Notes under the pieces: model-generated
Databases searched by the model: none
Told to the model about the DNA's origin: nothing
The model's input: only the letters and a program-made list of their open reading frames with translations
Position numbers and translations under genes: made by a program
Origin: Pseudomonas poae
Lineage (GTDB): Bacteria > Pseudomonadota > Gammaproteobacteria > Pseudomonadales > Pseudomonadaceae
Direction: 5' to 3'
Assembly: GCA_004000515.1 (NCBI GenBank)
Contig: CP034537.1
Span: 7,089,501-7,153,500, forward strand
Length of the DNA: 64,000 nt
Part shown: in pieces, positions 38,911-51,229 of the stretch
How positions within the stretch are numbered: position 1 is the stretch's first letter
Layout of the letters: each line of letters opens with the position of its first letter

Positions 38911-40257
38911 TCAAGCTGTTACTGCTGCAGCCGGCACCTCCACCGCCCCCAACCCCTCTTTCATCTTCTTGGCATCGCACACAAAACACCGCGAGGCCTG
39001 GAACAGAAACAGCATGGTCAGAAACAGCGCCACCGGAATCAGGTACATGGCGTCATGCAAACCCACCGCTTTATACGCCTCGGTCATCTGCTCCGCCCCC
39101 GCCGCATACATTGCCGAATGGGCAAAGTGATCGGACAAGCCCCCACCACCACCGGCCCCATACCACCGCCCAGCAAGTACAACCCAGCAAAGAACAACGC
39201 CATCGCCGTCGCGCGCAGGCGCGGTTCAACCACATCCTGAATCGCCGTGTACACGCAGGTGTAGAAGTTATAGGCAAACAGCCAGCCCACACTGAACAGC
39301 GCCACGAACACCCCGATCTCGATGCGCCCGGCGTGCAGCGCCCAGGCGGTGGTGACGGTGGAAATAATCAGGCTGAACGCAGCAAACAACAGGCGTCCAT
39401 TGGGCACCCGTTGATGAATCTTGTCGGCGATCCAGCCGCCCAACGTCAGGCCCACCAAGCCGGTCAGGCCGACAATCACGCCGGTGGCGACAGCTGCATC
39501 CTGCAACGGCATCAGGAAGTAACGCTGCAACATCGGCACTAAAAATGAGTTGCAGGCATAGGTGGCGAAGTTGAAACACAGGCCGGCCAGCACCAACCAA
39601 AGGAACGTCGGCACCGCCAGGACGCGGCGGATCGGGCGGTCGACGCGTTCCTGGGAGACTTGCACGGCTTCCGCCGCGCCGCGCTTGGGTTCCTTGATGT
39701 AGAACATGAACACCGCAAGGATCAGCCCCGGCACAGCGGCGATGAAGAACGGTGCGCGCCAGCTGTCGAACGCCTTGACCATCGCACCGATGGTGAAGAA
39801 CGCCAGCAACAGCCCTAGCGGCAGGCCCAGCATGAAGATCCCCATGGCCCGTGCACGACGGTGTGCCGGGAACAGGTCGCCGATCAGCGAGTTGGCCGCC
39901 GGCGCATAGCTGGCTTCGCCAATGCCGATGCCCATGCGCACCAACAAGAAGGTCCAGAAACTACCGACCATGCCGTTGACCGCCGTCAGCCCGCTCCAGG
40001 CGAACAAGCCCCAGCCCATCAGTTTGCTGCGCGAGCCGGTGTCGGCCATGCGCCCGAGCGGCAGGCCGGCAATGGCATAGACGATGGTGAAGGCGGTGCC
40101 GATGATGCCGAGCTGGAAGTCGCTCAAGTGCCATTCCATGCGGATCGGCTCGATGATGATCGCGGGAATGGTGCGGTCGAAAAAAGTTGAACAGGTTGGC
40201 GAGGAACAGCAGGAACAGAATGCGCCAGGCATTCGCCGCTTGGGTCGAGTTCTGCAT
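38911..40257 (-). CDS. MFS transporter (two frameshifts as written)
   Basis: About 448 residues with twelve spans. The start MQNSTQAANAWRILFLLFLA at 40257 is followed by FNFFDRTIPAIIIEPIRM once the T6 run (plus-strand AAAAAA 40180-40185) is shortened by one. The end GGLSDHFAHSAMYAAGAEQM requires one extra G at 39140-39144. MFS motifs are GLPLGRMADTGSRSKLMGWG and SLIGDLFPAHRRARAMGIFM. The leader AACAATAAAAGAG contains a Crc/Hfq-like AACAATAA. The branch resembles Spinster/organic-acid carriers; substrate unknown. Confidence 0.8.
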
Positions 40258-40507
40258 GGGTCCGTCTCTTTTATTGTTATGAGAGCTGCGATGCCCGATG
40301 CATCCTGCCCGGTACCTGCAACATAGTCAGGCGGGCGGCGGTTGTCTGTAATGATTCGTAAAGCTGATAGGGCATGATTTCACCCGGCATTACGGGACTT
40401 TCCCTACAAAATATATGTGTGCCACCCCTTCCCAATGGCTATGGCACGGATAGAATGGCGAGCCTTCCCGTAGTCCCCCCTTCTTACTTTTCTTATCGAT
40501 GACGCCC

Positions 40508-40873
40508 ATGTCCGAAGCCAGTCCGTGTCTGAGTTGCGGTGCCTGCTGTTCATACTTTCGCGTGTCTTTCTTCTGGGGAGAGTGCGCCTCATCCGGCGGA
40601 ACGGTGCCCGATGACCTGGTCGTACAGATCAATCCGACGCGCGTAGCGATGATCGGCACCGACCAGAAACCCGCACGCTGCTGCAGCCTTGAGGGTGAAG
40701 TGGGCAAGGCCACGAGTTGCTCGATTTATGAACAACGATCCAGCCCCTGCCGAGAGTTTGAAGCGTCCTGGCATGAAGGCGTACAGAACGTCGACTGCGA
40801 TGCCGCCCGCGCCGCTTTCGGCCTGCCGCCCCTGGAAGCGCCGTTTGAACTGGAGTTGCCCATCAGCGCTTAG
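40508..40873 (+). CDS. YkgJ-family cysteine-cluster protein
   Basis: The 121-residue protein carries nine cysteines, arranged CLSCGACC near the N-terminus, then CC, CSIYEQRSSPCREF and a later CDAARAAF. This is the pattern of the YkgJ/UPF0153 family, thought to bind Zn or an Fe-S cluster. ATG 40508 (MSEASPCLSCG) is chosen; an ATG three codons upstream is possible. The biological role is unknown. Single gene between two transport/signalling genes. Confidence 0.8.
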   Translation: MSEASPCLSCGACCSYFRVSFFWGECASSGGTVPDDLVVQINPTRVAMIGTDQKPARCCSLEGEVGKATSCSIYEQRSSPCREFEASWHEGVQNVDCDAARAAFGLPPLEAPFELELPISA

Positions 40874-40999
40874 CATCAAACGCTATGGATGGCATGCCAA
40901 AATCGTTGAGAGCAAAGTGCCATTACCCGTGGCGAATCCCACCAGACTTCTATACTCGACTCCATAGGTCATCGCCGTAGGCAGTGACGTAATGACTCT

Positions 41000-43278
41000 A
41001 TGACGGGGCATGCTATGGAATGGCTGGGTCTGCATTTTTTCACTGACCTTCCAGAAAGCGGGCACTTATTACTCAATTGCAGTCATAACCCCTTTCTGGT
41101 GCTGCTGGCCTATCTGGTCGCTTGCGCGGCAGGTTTCGGCACGCTCGACATGGCCGAACGCGTCGGCCATGTCGAGGACCCCACCGCAAGACGCCACTGG
41201 CGTTGGCTGGGTGCCGGCTGCCTGGCCGGTGGAATCTGGTCCACTCACTTCATCAGCATGCTGGCCTTTCAGGCGCCGATTGCCATTCACTACGAATTGC
41301 TCATGACATTCGCCTCGCTGTTGATTGCGCTGGTGGCGTCGTTGTTTGCCATGCAAACCCTCAGTCATACGCACCTGCGCTTTCATCAGTATTTGCTGGC
41401 TTCGGTGTGGATGGGCATCGGTATTGCCCTGATGCACTACGTTGGCATGTCGGCCATGCGCTCCCAGGCCCAGGTGTATTTTGAGACGGAGCTGTTTCTG
41501 GCCTCCATCGGCATCGCCATTGGCGCGAGCCTGGCGGCGCTGCTGCTGTCGAGCTACTTGCGCAACGGCGCCGGGGTGTTCCATCAATTACTCAAATACG
41601 CCGCCAGCCTGGTGTTGGGCGCCGGCATCCTGAGCATGCATTTCACCGGCATGGCGGCTATGCGCCTTATGGTGCCCAATGAAGCCGACCTGTCGTTGCC
41701 GCTGGACAACAATCCGATCCAACTGGGCTTGTCCGTGGCGGTGATCACGTTGCTGGTGATCGGGAGCAGCATCAGCGCCGCGCTGGCCGACAAAAAGTTG
41801 CAACACAAGGAACGCGACCTGCGCCGGGTCAACGCCCTGCTCAGCGAATTGGACCAGGCCCGTGCCTCCCTGCAACAAGTGGCCCATTACGACGCACTGA
41901 CCAGCCTGCTCAACCGCCGGGGTTTCAACCAGATCTTTGCAGAGAAAGTCGCCGAAAAAACCACATCACACGGCATGATGGCGGTGATATTTCTCGACAT
42001 CGATCACTTCAAACGCATCAATGACAGCCTCGGACACGATGCCGGCGACCAGTTGCTCACCGTGCTGGCCGGGCATATCAAAGGCTCGGTGCGCAGCCAC
42101 GAAGACGTGGTCGCGCGGTTTGGCGGCGATGAGTTCTGTATCCTCATCAGCGTCCATCACCGTGACGAAGCGCGGCACCTGGCCCAGCGCATCATGCAAA
42201 AAATGAAAGAACCCATCGAGCTGGCTGGCCGGCGCATGGTGATGACCACCAGTATCGGTATCAGCCTGTTTCCCGACGATGGCCTGACCTGCGAAGAACT
42301 GCTGAAAACCGCCGACCTGGCGCTGTACCAATCCAAGGAAACCGGGCGTAACAGCCTGACGTTCTTCAGTTCCAACCTGAAAACCCGCGCGTTTCTTGAA
42401 CTGCAACTCGAAGAAGAACTGCGCGCAGCCTTGCGCACGCGTCACCAATTGGTGCTGTTCTACCAACCGATCTTCGACATGAAACTGGGCAAGGTCACCC
42501 GCCTGGAAGCGTTAGTGCGCTGGCAACACCCTCAGCACGGGCTGCTGGCCCCGGATCGGTTTATCAGCATCGCCGAAAACAACGGGCTGATCGCCGAGCT
42601 GGACCATTGGGTATTGCGCCAGGCCTGTCATGACTTGAGCTTGCTGTCGGACCGGGGCTACACCGAACTGACCATGGCCGTGAACTGCTCGGCGCTGAAC
42701 CTGGTCCGTGACGAACTGGCGGATGAAATCGAAGACGCCCTGAGGTTCAGTGCAATCGGCGCCAACCGCCTGGAACTGGAAGTCACCGAAAATGCGCTGA
42801 TGGGCAACATCAGCAGTACGCTGGCGTTGCTGCGGCAGATTCGGGCGCTGGGTGTATCCCTGGCCATCGACGACTTTGGTACCGGCTACTCGTCCCTCGC
42901 CTACCTCAAGCGCCTGCCCCTCAACACCTTGAAGATCGACCGCTCGTTTATCCAGGACATCCCCAAGTCCACCGCCGATATCGAGATTGTCCAGGCGATC
43001 ATCGGCATGGCCCACACCCTGCACTTGCAGGTGGTGACCGAAGGCGTGGAAACCCAGGCCCAATTCGAACTGCTGCTCAAACACGGCTGCGACTTCGTCC
43101 AGGGCTACCTGTTGAGCCCGGCCGTACCGGCCAGTGACATCATCGGCGTGATCCAGGGCATCGACATGCGCAACCCGCTCTACCCGTTCAGCACGGTGGG
43201 CAGCAAGGACAACTCCCCGCCGAAAGAGCCCTCCCCAACCGTCCTGGGTCCACCTCTATCGTCAGGCCAATTCGCTGA
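41000..43278 (+). CDS. MHYT-GGDEF-EAL c-di-GMP turnover protein (3' end unresolved)
   Basis: An N-terminal seven-span MHYT sensor carries three motif copies (WSTHFISML, LMHYVGMSAM, SMHFTGMAAM) for sensing a diatomic gas or redox state. Then a diguanylate cyclase domain with intact ARFGGDEFCIL (about residue 375) and SHED in place of the RxxD inhibitory site, and a phosphodiesterase domain with RLEALVRW (about 503) and IDDFGTGYSSLAYLKRL. The frame as written stays open through 44571 into the tubulin-like gene. Poor codon use after about 43240 suggests the true stop was lost; 43276-43278 is the stop if one base is missing. Confidence 0.8.
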
Positions 43279-43483
43279 CGCCGAATCTTTGGCATTTCGC
43301 CATCATTTGCCTAAAGAACGCCGACGAACGGCCGATTCATCAGAGTCCGGCCACGTTTTCCTGGGAATCACCAGGGTCAAACCCAATCGATCCGGACAAG
43401 GACGCACTGTAAAAGTCGCGAACTCCCATTCCGTGATGGCCCTTTTATTACTTTCAGCCATCCGCCCAGGCACATGGCGCACA

Positions 43484-45660
43484 ATGACTTCTAAAAATAA
43501 CTCTGCCACCGTGGTATCCGACGTGTTGCTCCCAGCTCCTGCGGAAAAACCCTCAGGTTCAAAGTCATTGAGCAACACGCGCCCGTTGGCCACACAGCAA
43601 TACCTGTACTTCACCGAAACCAATACCGACCGCATCCTCGACAACCTCGACGGACTGCGCGACATGGTGTTCCCGCGCCCGCCCTACCTGGAAGCCGAGG
43701 GTGAGCCGCGCAACGACCAGGAATTTCCATCGGTGTGCCTGATCGGCCTGGGCCGCTGCGGTTCGAACATTGCGCTGGACGTCGCCGAACTGGTGTACAA
43801 CGCGCGCAAGTTCTACCTCAACGAGTTCAGCACTGAAGACAAGTCGTTGGACAAGGGCTACAGCCCCGCCCAGTGGATCCGCAATAACTTGCGCCTGGGC
43901 AGCGGCAAAGCCAGCAAGCCGGTGTTCCTGGTCGAACCGTTGGTGATGCTGGGCGATCTGGACAAAGACATCGCCGGGCGTATCCGCTTTTCGCGCAAGG
44001 GCGAAAAAAGCGGGTTCCTGCGTGATTACAGCAAGATGAAAATCATGGACCTGTCGGAAGTCCATGCCGGTGGTGCCGGTAACGCGCCGATCCTCGGCCA
44101 GTACCTGGCCAAGATCATCCTCAACAAAGACACCCAGCGTTTTTCCAGCCCCGACTGGAAGATGATCCACTCGTACCTGATCGACTCATGCGGCATCAAG
44201 GCCAACCAGTCGCGCCTGTATTTTTCGATCTTCAGTGCCGGCGGCGGCACCGGTTCGGGCATGGCCTCGGAGTTCGGCCTGGCCCAGCAACACTCGTACA
44301 TGAACAAGACGTTCGACACCAAGCCTGCCGACGAGCATGACAGCAAGAGCGGCCACGCCTTTGTGTTCGAGCCGATCTTCACCAGCGGCATCTGCGTGCT
44401 GCCGAACATTTCCGATCACCGCAGCGAAATGTCAGAGGCACTGCACATCAACGCCGGTCGTTTGCTGTGCAAGTACCTGTCGGAAGAATGGGATTTCTCG
44501 TACAACTTCGCCAATGAAGACAGCAGCGAAGCCAGCGTAAAGGCCGTATCCGGCCGTGGAACGCGATGATGCTGATCTCCAACGACATCATGCGTTACGC
44601 CGAAGAAAGCGACGATGGCAACATCCAGAACATCGACGTCAATGCCATGGAAAAACACGCCAACCAGTACATCTCCCAGCAGATCTTCAACATCCTCACC
44701 GCCCAGGCGGTGACCACCGACTACGACCAGAACTACTTCCGTCGCGCCGGCATCGATATCGGCGAAACCATTCGCCTGGATGCCAACGACCTGTTCATGA
44801 GCCTGGCCGGCCCGGTGGCGATTGCCTACGCAGAGTCTGTCGTCCCGGAAACCCCGGTGCCGACGGGCGACAAGTTCAAGGTGTTCGAAAAAGAACCACA
44901 GCGCTTGAACATTGATGACCTGTTCTTCCGCTCCATCGACTTGCCGCACTTCAACAAAGTCACCCAGGCCATCGAGGGCATCAGCCTGTTGCCGATTGAG
45001 TCCAAGCGCTACAAAGCGTCGCTGGAGCAATACAAGAACTCTGGTTATGACGCGGCGGCGCTGCACGACCTGCACTTCTTCAAGAACTGCTCGTCGGTGG
45101 TGTCGATTGTCTCGCTGCCCAAGGACTACAAGCTGTCCTACATGGACTTGAATCGACTCAAGACCCACCTCAACAGCCTGTTCCCCAACACCACGCTCAA
45201 ACGTTACGCCCTGGTCATCGGCGCGTCGGCCAACCTGTCGCTGACCACCCTGATCGCCAAAAGCCCGTGCCTGTCGGACGACTTCCTCACGCTGATCGTG
45301 GCGTTTATCAAGCGCTGCTTTGCCCGCAACCCGTACCGTTTCGACGACACACTGGACAACTCGATCCTGGACTTCATCATCCATGAGGACTTCGACGAAG
45401 ACCGTATCGATGAGCTGCTCAACGAGTTTGAGAACCCGGCGAAGATCCTCGACACCAACTGGTACGCGATCAAGCCGATGTACGAGAAGAAGTACCGCGA
45501 GTTGATCAACGACAAAGAGAAGTTCGTGTCGATCAATGACATTCGCCTGTCGCGGGATTGCGTGAAGAAGGCGATCAAGTACCTGCGTGAGATCTACCGT
45601 CACCGGATCGGCAAGACCAAGGTCATTTCCTTGAATAACCACACCGGCAAGACCGCCTGA
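43484..45660 (+). CDS. Large tubulin/FtsZ-like GTPase (Tubulin_2 type; frameshifted as written)
   Basis: About 725 residues. The N-terminal nucleotide loop is CLIGLGRCGSNIALDVAEL (residues 88-95 core), the tubulin signature is FSAGGGTGSGMASEFGLAQQ (GGGTGSG at 253-259), and NIQNIDVNAMEKHANQ (about 381-396) could be the T7 catalytic loop. Length and sequence fit the poorly studied Tubulin_2 group rather than FtsZ. One base is missing near 44551-44556; adding it gives SGPWNAMMLISNDIMRYAEE. ATG 43484 (MTSKNNSATVVSDVLL) has only a weak ribosome site. The partner and role are unknown; neighbours are a c-di-GMP enzyme and a glycosyltransferase-like gene. Confidence 0.78.
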
Positions 45661-45666
45661 GAACCT

Positions 45667-45692
45667 GCGACGGCGCCGCTCGGCGCCGTCGC
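45667..45692. terminator. Bidirectional hairpin between convergent genes
   Basis: GCGACGGCGCCG (45667-45678) pairs perfectly with CGGCGCCGTCGC (45681-45692). It lacks a T run, so termination is only suggested by position. Confidence 0.5.
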
Positions 45693-45696
45693 CCTA

Positions 45697-46785
45697 TCAG
45701 CGAGCCCGCTGCTGACGCAGGAAAACCAGGATCTTTTGCTCGTCTGCGGACTTTGAAGGCCGGGGCAACTGCTTCGGCCAGTGGGTGTCATTCGGGCCGA
45801 AGAATTTCTTTTGTTCAGCTTCATCCCACCCGCGAATTTCGCGCGACGCCGACTCCCACCAGCCATGCCGGCACACGTCGTAGTACGGATGCTCTGGCGC
45901 CGAACTGCCATACAGCAGGTCGCGCCCCACCCTTTTCATGTGCTTGCGCTGATTGCGCAGTTTCCATTTGATACGCAGCCGCTGCCAAGGGGACGGCACC
46001 GGCTTGACGCGCGGTACGTCCAGGCATCGCGCGACCAGCGTCGGGTCGAACGTCTCACCGTGCAAATCGAAGAAATGCGCTTGCATGGCGTGGAAAAAGC
46101 GCTTGTCGGAGTAGTAATGGTGAACGAACTTCCTGGCCTCGCGCACCGTTTTGCCACGCATCGCAAAGGAAATCGCGACTTGCTCGATGGTGTGGATATC
46201 GAACGAATCCTGCGTCCACTCATCAATCAACTGGATCGACGCTTCAAGCAATGGCGTATCACTGGCGCGCACGCCGCACAGGCCACTGTTATAGAGCTTG
46301 AAGCTATTACTGGCAGAGATTCCATGTTGATGCAGGTGGCGGCCCAACTTGAGGTAGTCCGGGCGTTTGCAAACATAGCTCCAGTCGTACTCGAACTCGT
46401 CCATCACGTACTTGCCGGGCTCGATCAGTTCGAACACACGGTGGGGCGACTTGAGGAACAGCGTGTCGGTATCGACGAACAGGGTCTTGTCCGCGAGCGT
46501 CAGGCCATGGGCGATTGCACAGGCCTTGCGGCGGTGGGTATAGCCATTCTCGCCCTGCCACCGGGCCAGGGCTTGCTCATCCAGCTCGATGGTTTCAACC
46601 GGCCAGCCGATGTAATCCTGCGGGCGGTCAGTCATGACCCGGATACACAACGACTCGCCTGGCTTGAGCTGTGACAAGGCGGTGAGAATGCTGAATTTGG
46701 CCTCGCGCCGGTAAACATCCTGGTTACCGTAAATAAGGTAGAGCAACTGGTGCGACGTTTTCTCTAAGGGGGGCAGCGCTGACGG
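45697..46785 (-). CDS. Glycosyltransferase-like (GT-A fold) protein of unknown specificity
   Basis: About 362 residues. KTSHQLLYLIYGNQDVYRRE begins a nucleotide-sugar-like fold, and KTLFVDTDTLFLKSPHRVFE contains a DxD-type metal motif as in GT8/GT-A enzymes. It has no signal peptide or membrane span, so it would act in the cytoplasm. ATG 46785 has a GGAG site; ATG 46800 is the alternative. It faces the tubulin-like gene tail to tail. No known family is recognised beyond the fold-level resemblance. Confidence 0.6.
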   Translation of the reverse strand, partial: PSALPPLEKTSHQLLYLIYGNQDVYRREAKFSILTALSQLKPGESLCIRVMTDRPQDYIGWPVETIELDEQALARWQGENGYTHRRKACAIAHGLTLADKTLFVDTDTLFLKSPHRVFELIEPGKYVMDEFEYDWSYVCKRPDYLKLGRHLHQHGISASNSFKLYNSGLCGVRASDTPLLEASIQLIDEWTQDSFDIHTIEQVAISFAMRGKTVREARKFVHHYYSDKRFFHAMQAHFFDLHGETFDPTLVARCLDVPRVKPVPSPWQRLRIKWKLRNQRKHMKRVGRDLLYGSSAPEHPYYDVCRHGWWESASREIRGWDEAEQKKFFGPNDTHWPKQLPRPSKSADEQKILVFLRQQRAR

Positions 46786-47051
46786 CATGACTAGCTCCAT
46801 GGAACAAGCCACGAACTTTACCGGAATCCACCGATAATTCACCGCTTCCGTCAGATATTTCTGATGGCCAACCGCCTTTATTCACACCGAGAAACAATTC
46901 CCTGGGCTTTTCGCGGCGAGAGAACTGTTCCCATTACGCGCACGTCACCCTCGGCTGTGACCTTTCTCTACGGCAAGATGCCATCACGGCTCCAGCGGTT
47001 ACTCCGCTACACACTTGTTGCCGCGAAAAATGCGCACCTTTTTAGTGCTAA

Positions 47052-47360
47052 CTATTCTTGCGACGCCCTTTCCTGGATCAGAATCCACGGCGAAACCACC
47101 ACCGCCCACAGGCTGGGATCACGCTCCACCAGGTCCAATGCCCGCGTCGCAGACACTTCGCCAAGCCTGCCCGCGGCCAGCCAGGCAGCGACTTTATCGC
47201 GGTTGTCTTCGGCCATTCCCTCGGCGGCTTCGATCAAATCCAGCCCGGCGTCGACCCACAATAGGGCACCCTTGGCAAAGAACGGCTCAAGCTCCTTCCA
47301 GGATATTTCGGCGGTTTCACCGAGCAGCTTGGCATAGAGGGTGCTAGGTTCTTGCGTCAT
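47052..47360 (-). CDS. DUF2288 family protein
   Basis: The 102-residue protein starts MTQEPSTLYAKLLGETAEIS, and the central LLWVDAGLDLIEAAEGMAED matches the compact helical DUF2288 family of gamma-proteobacteria. It is probably cytoplasmic, with no cysteine cluster or membrane span. Function unknown. The 46843-47051 stretch downstream of it contains nothing I can identify. Confidence 0.75.
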   Translation of the reverse strand: MTQEPSTLYAKLLGETAEISWKELEPFFAKGALLWVDAGLDLIEAAEGMAEDNRDKVAAWLAAGRLGEVSATRALDLVERDPSLWAVVVSPWILIQERASQE

Positions 47361-47582
47361 GGGAATTCACCTGAGTAAAAAACGGCGCAATCATAACGTC
47401 GTCACTCGCGCAGAAAAACCCAGTTGCAAATGAAGCACCGATAGAAAGTGTCAGAAAAGCCAAGGATTGCCCGAGACTCTGGCATCAACCCGCCGCAATT
47501 CTGTCTTTTTCTTTCATTTAAGCGACACACCCGGGTTTTGCCCCCAGCAGCCAGCTTTTCAAGCGATCAACCGGCGCTCTAC

Positions 47583-47636
47583 ACTGTACCGGTACAGTTG
47601 CCAGGGCACTGCCGGGGGGATATCCGAGATATCCGA
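47583..47636. promoter_or_regulatory. Palindromes upstream of livK
   Basis: ACTGTACCGGTACAGT (47583-47598) is a perfect 16-bp palindrome. GGATATCCGAGATATCC (47618-47634) is a second inverted repeat that is also a tandem GATATCCGA pair (47619-47627, 47628-47636). They occur 60-120 bp before livK in an otherwise gene-free 340-bp region (47361-47700) and are likely regulator sites; the regulator is not known. Confidence 0.5.
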
Positions 47637-47700
47637 TCCGGTTCTGCAGCTCACAAGGCCGCTAGAACTATAAAAAATACAACAGTAAGAGTGGAGCACT

Positions 47701-48828
47701 ATGAATAAGGCTACTAAGCAGATTTCCAAACTGTTTGCCGCTATGGTCCTGGCTGGGGTTGCCGGCCATTCGTTCGCAGCCGACACCATCAAGATCGGTA
47801 TTGCTGGTCCTAAAACCGGTCCGGTGACGCAATACGGTGACATGCAATTCATGGGTGCCAAGCAAGCCATTGCCGACATCAACGCCAAGGGCGGCGTCGA
47901 CGGCAAACTGCTCGAAGCCAAGGAATACGACGACGCTTGCGATCCTAAACAAGCCGTTGCCGTAGCCAACAAAGTGGTCAACGACGGCGTCAAGTTCGTG
48001 GTCGGTCACCTTTGCTCCAGCTCCACTCAGCCAGCGTCCGACATTTATGAAGACGAAGGCGTCATCATGATTACCCCGGCTGCTACCAGCCCGGAAATCA
48101 CTTCCGTGGCTACAAACTGGTGTTCCGCACCATCGGCCTGGACAGCGCCCAAGGCCCTGCAGCGGGTAACTACATCGCCGACCACGTGAAGCCAAAAGTC
48201 GTTGCCGTTATTCACGACAAGCAGCAGTACGGTGAGGGTATCGCCACTGCCGTTAAACAGACCCTCGAGAAAAAAGGCGTGAAAGTTGCCCTCTTCGAAG
48301 GCATCAACGCTGGCGACAAAGACTTCGGCTCGCTGATTCAGAAGCTCAAGCAAGCCAACGTCGACTTCGTCTACTACGGCGGCTACCACCCTGAGCTGGG
48401 CTTGATCCTGCGCCAAGCCAAGGAAAAAGGCGTAAACGCCAAGTTCATGGGCCCAGAAGGCGTCGGCAACGACTCCATCTCGCAAATCGCCCAGGGCGCC
48501 TCCGAAGGCCTGCTGGTTACCCTGCCGAAATCCTTCGACGCCGACCCAGCGAACAAGGCCATCGTCGACGCGCTCGTCGCTGACAAAAAAAGACCCAAGC
48601 GGCCCATTCGTGTTCCCAGCCTACTCGGCAGTTGAAGTCATCGCCGGCGGTATCGCTGCCGCGAAGAGCGAAGACACCGCCAAAGTGGCTGCAGCCATCC
48701 ACGCAGGCACTTTCAAGACCCCTACTGGCGACCTGAGCTTCGATGCCAAGGGCGACCTGAAGGACTTCAAATTCGTGGTCTACGAATGGCACTTCGGCAA
48801 ACCTAAAACCGAAGTCTCCCCTCAGTAA
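47701..48828 (+). CDS. livK: Branched-chain amino-acid ABC transporter binding protein (two frameshifts)
   Basis: A signal peptide ([20 protein letters not shown]) precedes the mature [20 protein letters not shown], as in BraC/LivK. Of the pieces, [17 protein letters not shown] requires one C added near 48102-48105, and [20 protein letters not shown] requires one A removed from the A7 run at 48585-48591. After both corrections about 375 residues are continuous. The periplasmic protein delivers Leu, Ile, Val (and Ala in pseudomonads) to LivHMGF. Confidence 0.93.
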
Positions 48829-48850
48829 GCCAGGCGTTACTGGTCCAACA

Positions 48851-48880
48851 AGCCCACTGTGAGAGCAGTGGGCTTTGTTC
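48851..48880 (+). terminator. Hairpin between livK and livH
   Basis: AGCCCACTG (48851-48859) pairs with CAGTGGGCT (48866-48874), followed by TTGTT. The weak T tract suggests partial termination, which would leave livK expressed above livHMGF. Confidence 0.65.
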
Positions 48881-49057
48881 CCCGAGGTTTATGGGCCTGA
48901 CACCCGCGATCCGGGCGCTGGCTCACCTGAAAATCTTAAAACCGTCACCAGCGGTTCGCTGGCAAACGCTTTGTGCAAATGTGCTCACAGAACACAGCAC
49001 GGGGCCGGAACATGACTCCACCAGTGAAATGCGTATCGGGTTTTTAGGAGCGCTGTA

Positions 49058-49975
49058 ATGCCTGAGATCTATCATTTTTCCAAACGCTGGTTAACGGCAT
49101 GACCGTTGGCAGCACCTATGCCTTGATAGCCATTGGCTACACAATGGTTTACGGCATCATTGAATGATCAACTTCGCCCATGGCGAGGTGTACATGATTG
49201 GTTCCTACGTGGCCTTCATCGCCCTTGCCGGGCTGGCCATGATGGGGATCCACTCCCTGCCGCTGTTGATGACCGCTGCGTTCCTTGCGTCGATCATCGT
49301 GACCAGTGCCTATGGCTACAGTATCGAGCGCGTTGCCTACCGTCCCTTGCGTGGCAGCAACCGTTTGATCCCGCTGATTTCCGCCATCGGCATGTCGATT
49401 TTCCTGCAGAACACCGTATTGCTGTCCCAGGACTCCAAGGACAAGTCCATTCCCAACCTGATTCCGGGGAGCTTCTCCTTCGGCCCGGGTGGCGCACAAG
49501 AAGTGCTGATTTCGTACATGCAGGTCCTGGTCTTCGTCGTCACCCTGGTGGCCATGCTGGGCCTGACCCTGTTCATCTCCCGCTCTCGTCTGGGGCGTGC
49601 CTGCCGGGCTTGCGCCGAAGACATCAAGATGGCGAACCTGCTGGGCATCAACACCAACAACATCATCGCCCTGACCTTCGTGATCGGTGCCGCACTGGCT
49701 GCCGTCGCGGCGGTGCTGCTGAGCATGCAGTACGGCGTGATCAACCCCAACGCCGGTTTCCTGGTAGGCCTCAAGGCCTTTACCGCGGCGGTCCTGGGCG
49801 GCATCGGCAGTATTCCGGGCGCGATGCTCGGTGGCTTGGTGCTGGGTGTGGCCGAAGCGTTCGGCGCCGATATCTTCGGCGACCAATACAAGGACGTCGT
49901 AGCGTTCGGTCTCTTGGTTCTGGTGCTGTTGTTCCGTCCGACCGGCATCCTGGGCCGTCCGGAGGTTGAGAAAGT

Positions 49976-49979
<4 letters not shown>
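49058..49979 (+). CDS. livH: Branched-chain amino-acid ABC permease LivH (two frameshifts near 5' end)
   Basis: ATG 49058 (MPEIYHF) follows TTAGGAG. One T is missing at 49075-49079 and one G near 49162; with them the start reads [20 protein letters not shown] then [20 protein letters not shown], as in BraD. The remainder is intact, with the EAA-like loop [20 protein letters not shown]. About 307 residues, eight membrane spans. Its stop overlaps livM. Confidence 0.93.

Positions 49980-51225
<1,246 letters not shown>

Positions 51226-51229
<4 letters not shown>

Noticed and set aside
47583..47598. LexA (SOS) box before livK
   Set aside because: CTGT and ACAG are separated by 6 bases, while LexA boxes need 8; livK is not an SOS gene.
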